Assembly (NCBI GenBank): GCA_016711405.1
Contig: JADJSZ010000009.1
Location: forward strand, 1 to 64,000
DNA length: 64,000 nt
Origin: Candidatus Hadersleviella danica
GTDB lineage: Bacteria; Chloroflexota; Anaerolineae; Promineifilales; Promineifilaceae
Reading direction: 5' to 3'
Shown in pieces: positions 62,531-64,000 of the stretch. Below the pieces are notes generated by a model. The model was given only the letters and a program-made list of their open reading frames with translations. It was not told the origin of the DNA and did not search any database. Both the position numbers and the translations under genes were made by a program. Every line of letters starts with the position of its first letter. Within the stretch, counting starts at the first letter, position 1.

Positions 62531-63570
62531 TTGATCGGCCCATGTGTGGCGATGTATTGCTGGTATTCGGCGATGGCTTGGCGGAGGCCATCGGCCCCCC
62601 ATTGCTGGCCAAAGCCGTCGAGAACGGCATCTACCTGTGCGCCAACGGCCGTGCCCACGTTCGTTTCCAAATAAACTTTAGCACGAAGCAACGCTATCAG
62701 CACCCCCACGCGGTTGTTTTGGCTCTGGTGCGCTTGGGCAATGAGCAGGCTGGCCAGCAGATAGCGCACAAAGCGGTTCAGGTCGGCCGCGTCGCGAGCC
62801 GCTTGCAAAGCCGCTTCCGCTTGGGCCAATCCTTGGGCGATTCGGCCGTGTTGCAAGCTGGCCAAAGCCTTTTGCAACTGCTTATCGGTCAGCCCTTCGC
62901 CACCCAACTCGGGGGGGATGGCACCATTGGCCAGCAACGCCCCCAGCGCAGGCGCATCCCATGACCCATTGGCCAAATCGCGCAGGGCGCGGGCTTGGCT
63001 GGTGAGCAACGCGGCCAATTGGGGGTCGCCCTGTTGGCTGGCCAGTTCGGCCGCCCGCCCCATATCGGCCGCGCCTTCGGCCAGTTGCACGTTGTACAGG
63101 TGGGCCACCGCCCGCAAACGGTATAAATCACGGCCGAGTTCGAGGGGGGGCTGGCTGGCCAATAGCTCGGTGGTTAGTTCGATGGCCAACTCGTATTGCT
63201 CGGCCGCCATGTAAATTTCGGCAATCGCTTTTCGGCTGGCGATGGCTTGGGCGGGATGGCCTGTCTGTTGGTAAAGGTCGGCCGCTCGTTGCAGGTGGCC
63301 AATCCCCTCAGTTTGGCGGGGTGGCAAATGGCCGAGGGCACGGCCGAGGGTGTAGCGGGTTTGGGCTTCGTAAAATGGCTCGCCATCTTGCTCGGCCAGC
63401 ACCGCCACGCGCAGGAGTTCCACGGCCGCTTCTTGCCATTTTAATCGGCTGAGGTGCAACAGGGCGATTTTGCCCCGCGCCGCCGCCTCGTCTATGCGGT
63501 CGTGCAACACGGCCGCTTGCAACGCTTCCCGCCGTAGCTTTTCCAGTTCTTGGTCAGTTCGATTGGTCAT
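62524..63570 (-). CDS. TPR-repeat protein
   Basis: A 348-residue helical protein. TPR-like units include WQEAAVELLRVAVLAEQDGE, TRYTLGRALGHLPPRQTEGI, GHLQRAADLYQQTGHPAQAI and AEIYMAAEQYELAIELTTEL. The C-terminal half is also helical (LASLQHGRIAQGLAQAEAAL). There is no enzymatic motif. The start codon ATG ACC AAT at 63570 is itself a unit of the AATGACC array, so the true start could differ slightly. Probably a scaffold for the adjacent signalling genes. Confidence 0.7.
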   Translation of the reverse strand: MTNRTDQELEKLRREALQAAVLHDRIDEAAARGKIALLHLSRLKWQEAAVELLRVAVLAEQDGEPFYEAQTRYTLGRALGHLPPRQTEGIGHLQRAADLYQQTGHPAQAIASRKAIAEIYMAAEQYELAIELTTELLASQPPLELGRDLYRLRAVAHLYNVQLAEGAADMGRAAELASQQGDPQLAALLTSQARALRDLANGSWDAPALGALLANGAIPPELGGEGLTDKQLQKALASLQHGRIAQGLAQAEAALQAARDAADLNRFVRYLLASLLIAQAHQSQNNRVGVLIALLRAKVYLETNVGTAVGAQVDAVLDGFGQQWGADGLRQAIAEYQQYIATHGPIKL

Positions 63571-63602
63571 TGGTCAGTTGTCACTGGTCATTGGTCATTG
63601 GC
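63566..63602. repeat. TTGGTCA heptamer array at the TPR-gene start
   Basis: CATTGGTCAGTTGTCACTGG then TCATTGGTCATTGG. This is the mirror of the AATGACC array at 6552-6603. Confidence 0.8.
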
Positions 63603-63633
63603 GCACATGAACCAACTACTTTTTTGCTCATTG

Positions 63634-64000
63634 TTACTGCTCTTGATACGCCCCAACTTCTGCGTCCAGATTGGCGAACAGCTCCATGCGCATCGCTTGG
63701 TGTTCGGCCGCCCACGCCTCCAGCTCGGCCGAGGCTGTCTCGTGTTCGCTGGCCAACATATCTTTGTCCGTTTGCATACTGGCGCGGGTAGCGGCCGCCT
63801 CGGCCGACAAATCGCCAAACTCCGATTCGCTCTCCTGTGCGTCGCCCTTCTGCTTCTCCATCATGGCGTTTTGTTGCGCCAACTCCTTCTTGTTGCGCTC
63901 CGTTTCCGCTTGCACCTTCATCGTCTTGGCCGTGCGTTCGTTCGCCTCGCCAATACCCTGTTGGCTCCCCCGTGCGGCCATATCGCTCGTGTCGCCCGGC
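63634..64000 (-). CDS. Coiled-coil protein, 5' end outside the window
   Basis: The frame is open to the right edge (GDTSDMAARGSQQG at the edge) and stops at 63634. It is highly charged and Ala/Glu/Gln-rich: MKVQAETERNKKELAQQNAM, MEKQKGDAQESESEFGDLSA, EHETASAELEAWAAEHQAMR. A long coiled coil with no other motif. Partial, so function cannot be judged. Same strand as the TPR, methyltransferase and kinase-like genes. Confidence 0.65.
   Translation of the reverse strand, partial: PGDTSDMAARGSQQGIGEANERTAKTMKVQAETERNKKELAQQNAMMEKQKGDAQESESEFGDLSAEAAATRASMQTDKDMLASEHETASAELEAWAAEHQAMRMELFANLDAEVGAYQEQ

Overview
The window looks like a chromosomal contig from a Chloroflexota bacterium, most likely a filamentous Anaerolineae/Ardenticatenia-type lineage. 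This is inferred from gene content and style: secreted beta-propeller proteins with Thr/Pro-rich linkers and a C-terminal YLPLV-type tail, a double-cyclase/ATPase/TPR giant, many kinase-like and TPR signalling proteins, and G+C-rich coding DNA. Two sequence habits dominate. CGGCCG is strongly over-used inside genes (about 17 copies by hand count in the ~2.4 kb subtilase gene). Gene boundaries are packed with 7-8 bp tandem 'word' repeats, often arranged as inverted pairs. Many genes are broken by single-base frame changes, concentrated at the left edge, in 29.9-32.6 kb, in putA and in the AT-rich island, so consensus errors (long-read type) must be weighed against real decay.

Layout: 0-4.1 kb holds the frame-broken end of mfd, a broken lipoprotein-like gene, a decayed DUF433/DUF5615 toxin-antitoxin pair and a CHAT-protease gene. 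4.4-6.5 kb has a CBS/ACT protein and two regulators. 6.6-13.8 kb has a membrane-embedded subtilase, an LVIVD-repeat surface protein, a tiny Lys-rich protein, a 3-phosphoglycerate dehydrogenase fused to a ParB-fold (SerK/SbnI-like) domain, and hemolysin III. 14-24.2 kb has an EamA exporter, a cytochrome P450, an MpaB/Lcp-type oxygenase, an NDH-2-like oxidoreductase with a cyclic-nucleotide-binding tail, and, divergent from it, a soluble-adenylyl-cyclase-like protein. 24.5-29.8 kb has a Ser/Thr kinase, FtsH and a membrane sensor. 29.9-33.7 kb has a NACHT-FGE protein whose last codons look like the variable region of a diversity-generating retroelement, followed by a repeat field.

33.7-43.5 kb is a run of surface/lipoprotein beta-propeller genes with a TPR regulator, a VOC protein and a 161 bp MITE-like element. 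43.7-47.2 kb is a multiply frameshifted putA. 47.3-53.2 kb is an AT-rich island without CGGCCG that carries remains of a GTPase-centred conflict system: a P-loop GTPase with identifiable G1, G3, G4 and G5-like motifs, a GAP1-N-like protein, helical and membrane proteins, and an effector-associated (EAD-like) domain. 53.5-55.5 kb has a small conserved protein, a VapBC pair and a phosphoesterase. 55.6-64 kb is a minus-strand cluster with two membrane-bound kinase-like proteins (one with FHA), a methyltransferase-TPR protein, a TPR protein and a partial coiled-coil protein.

The best candidates for something new are the island GTPase/GAP1/EAD system, the NACHT-FGE variable region, the SerA-SerK-like fusion, the cyclase/CNBD-oxidoreductase divergent pair, the cyanobacteria-like genome habits (iterated palindrome plus heptamer repeats) and a five-copy 22 bp palindromic array. 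No tRNA, rRNA, CRISPR array or phage module was seen.
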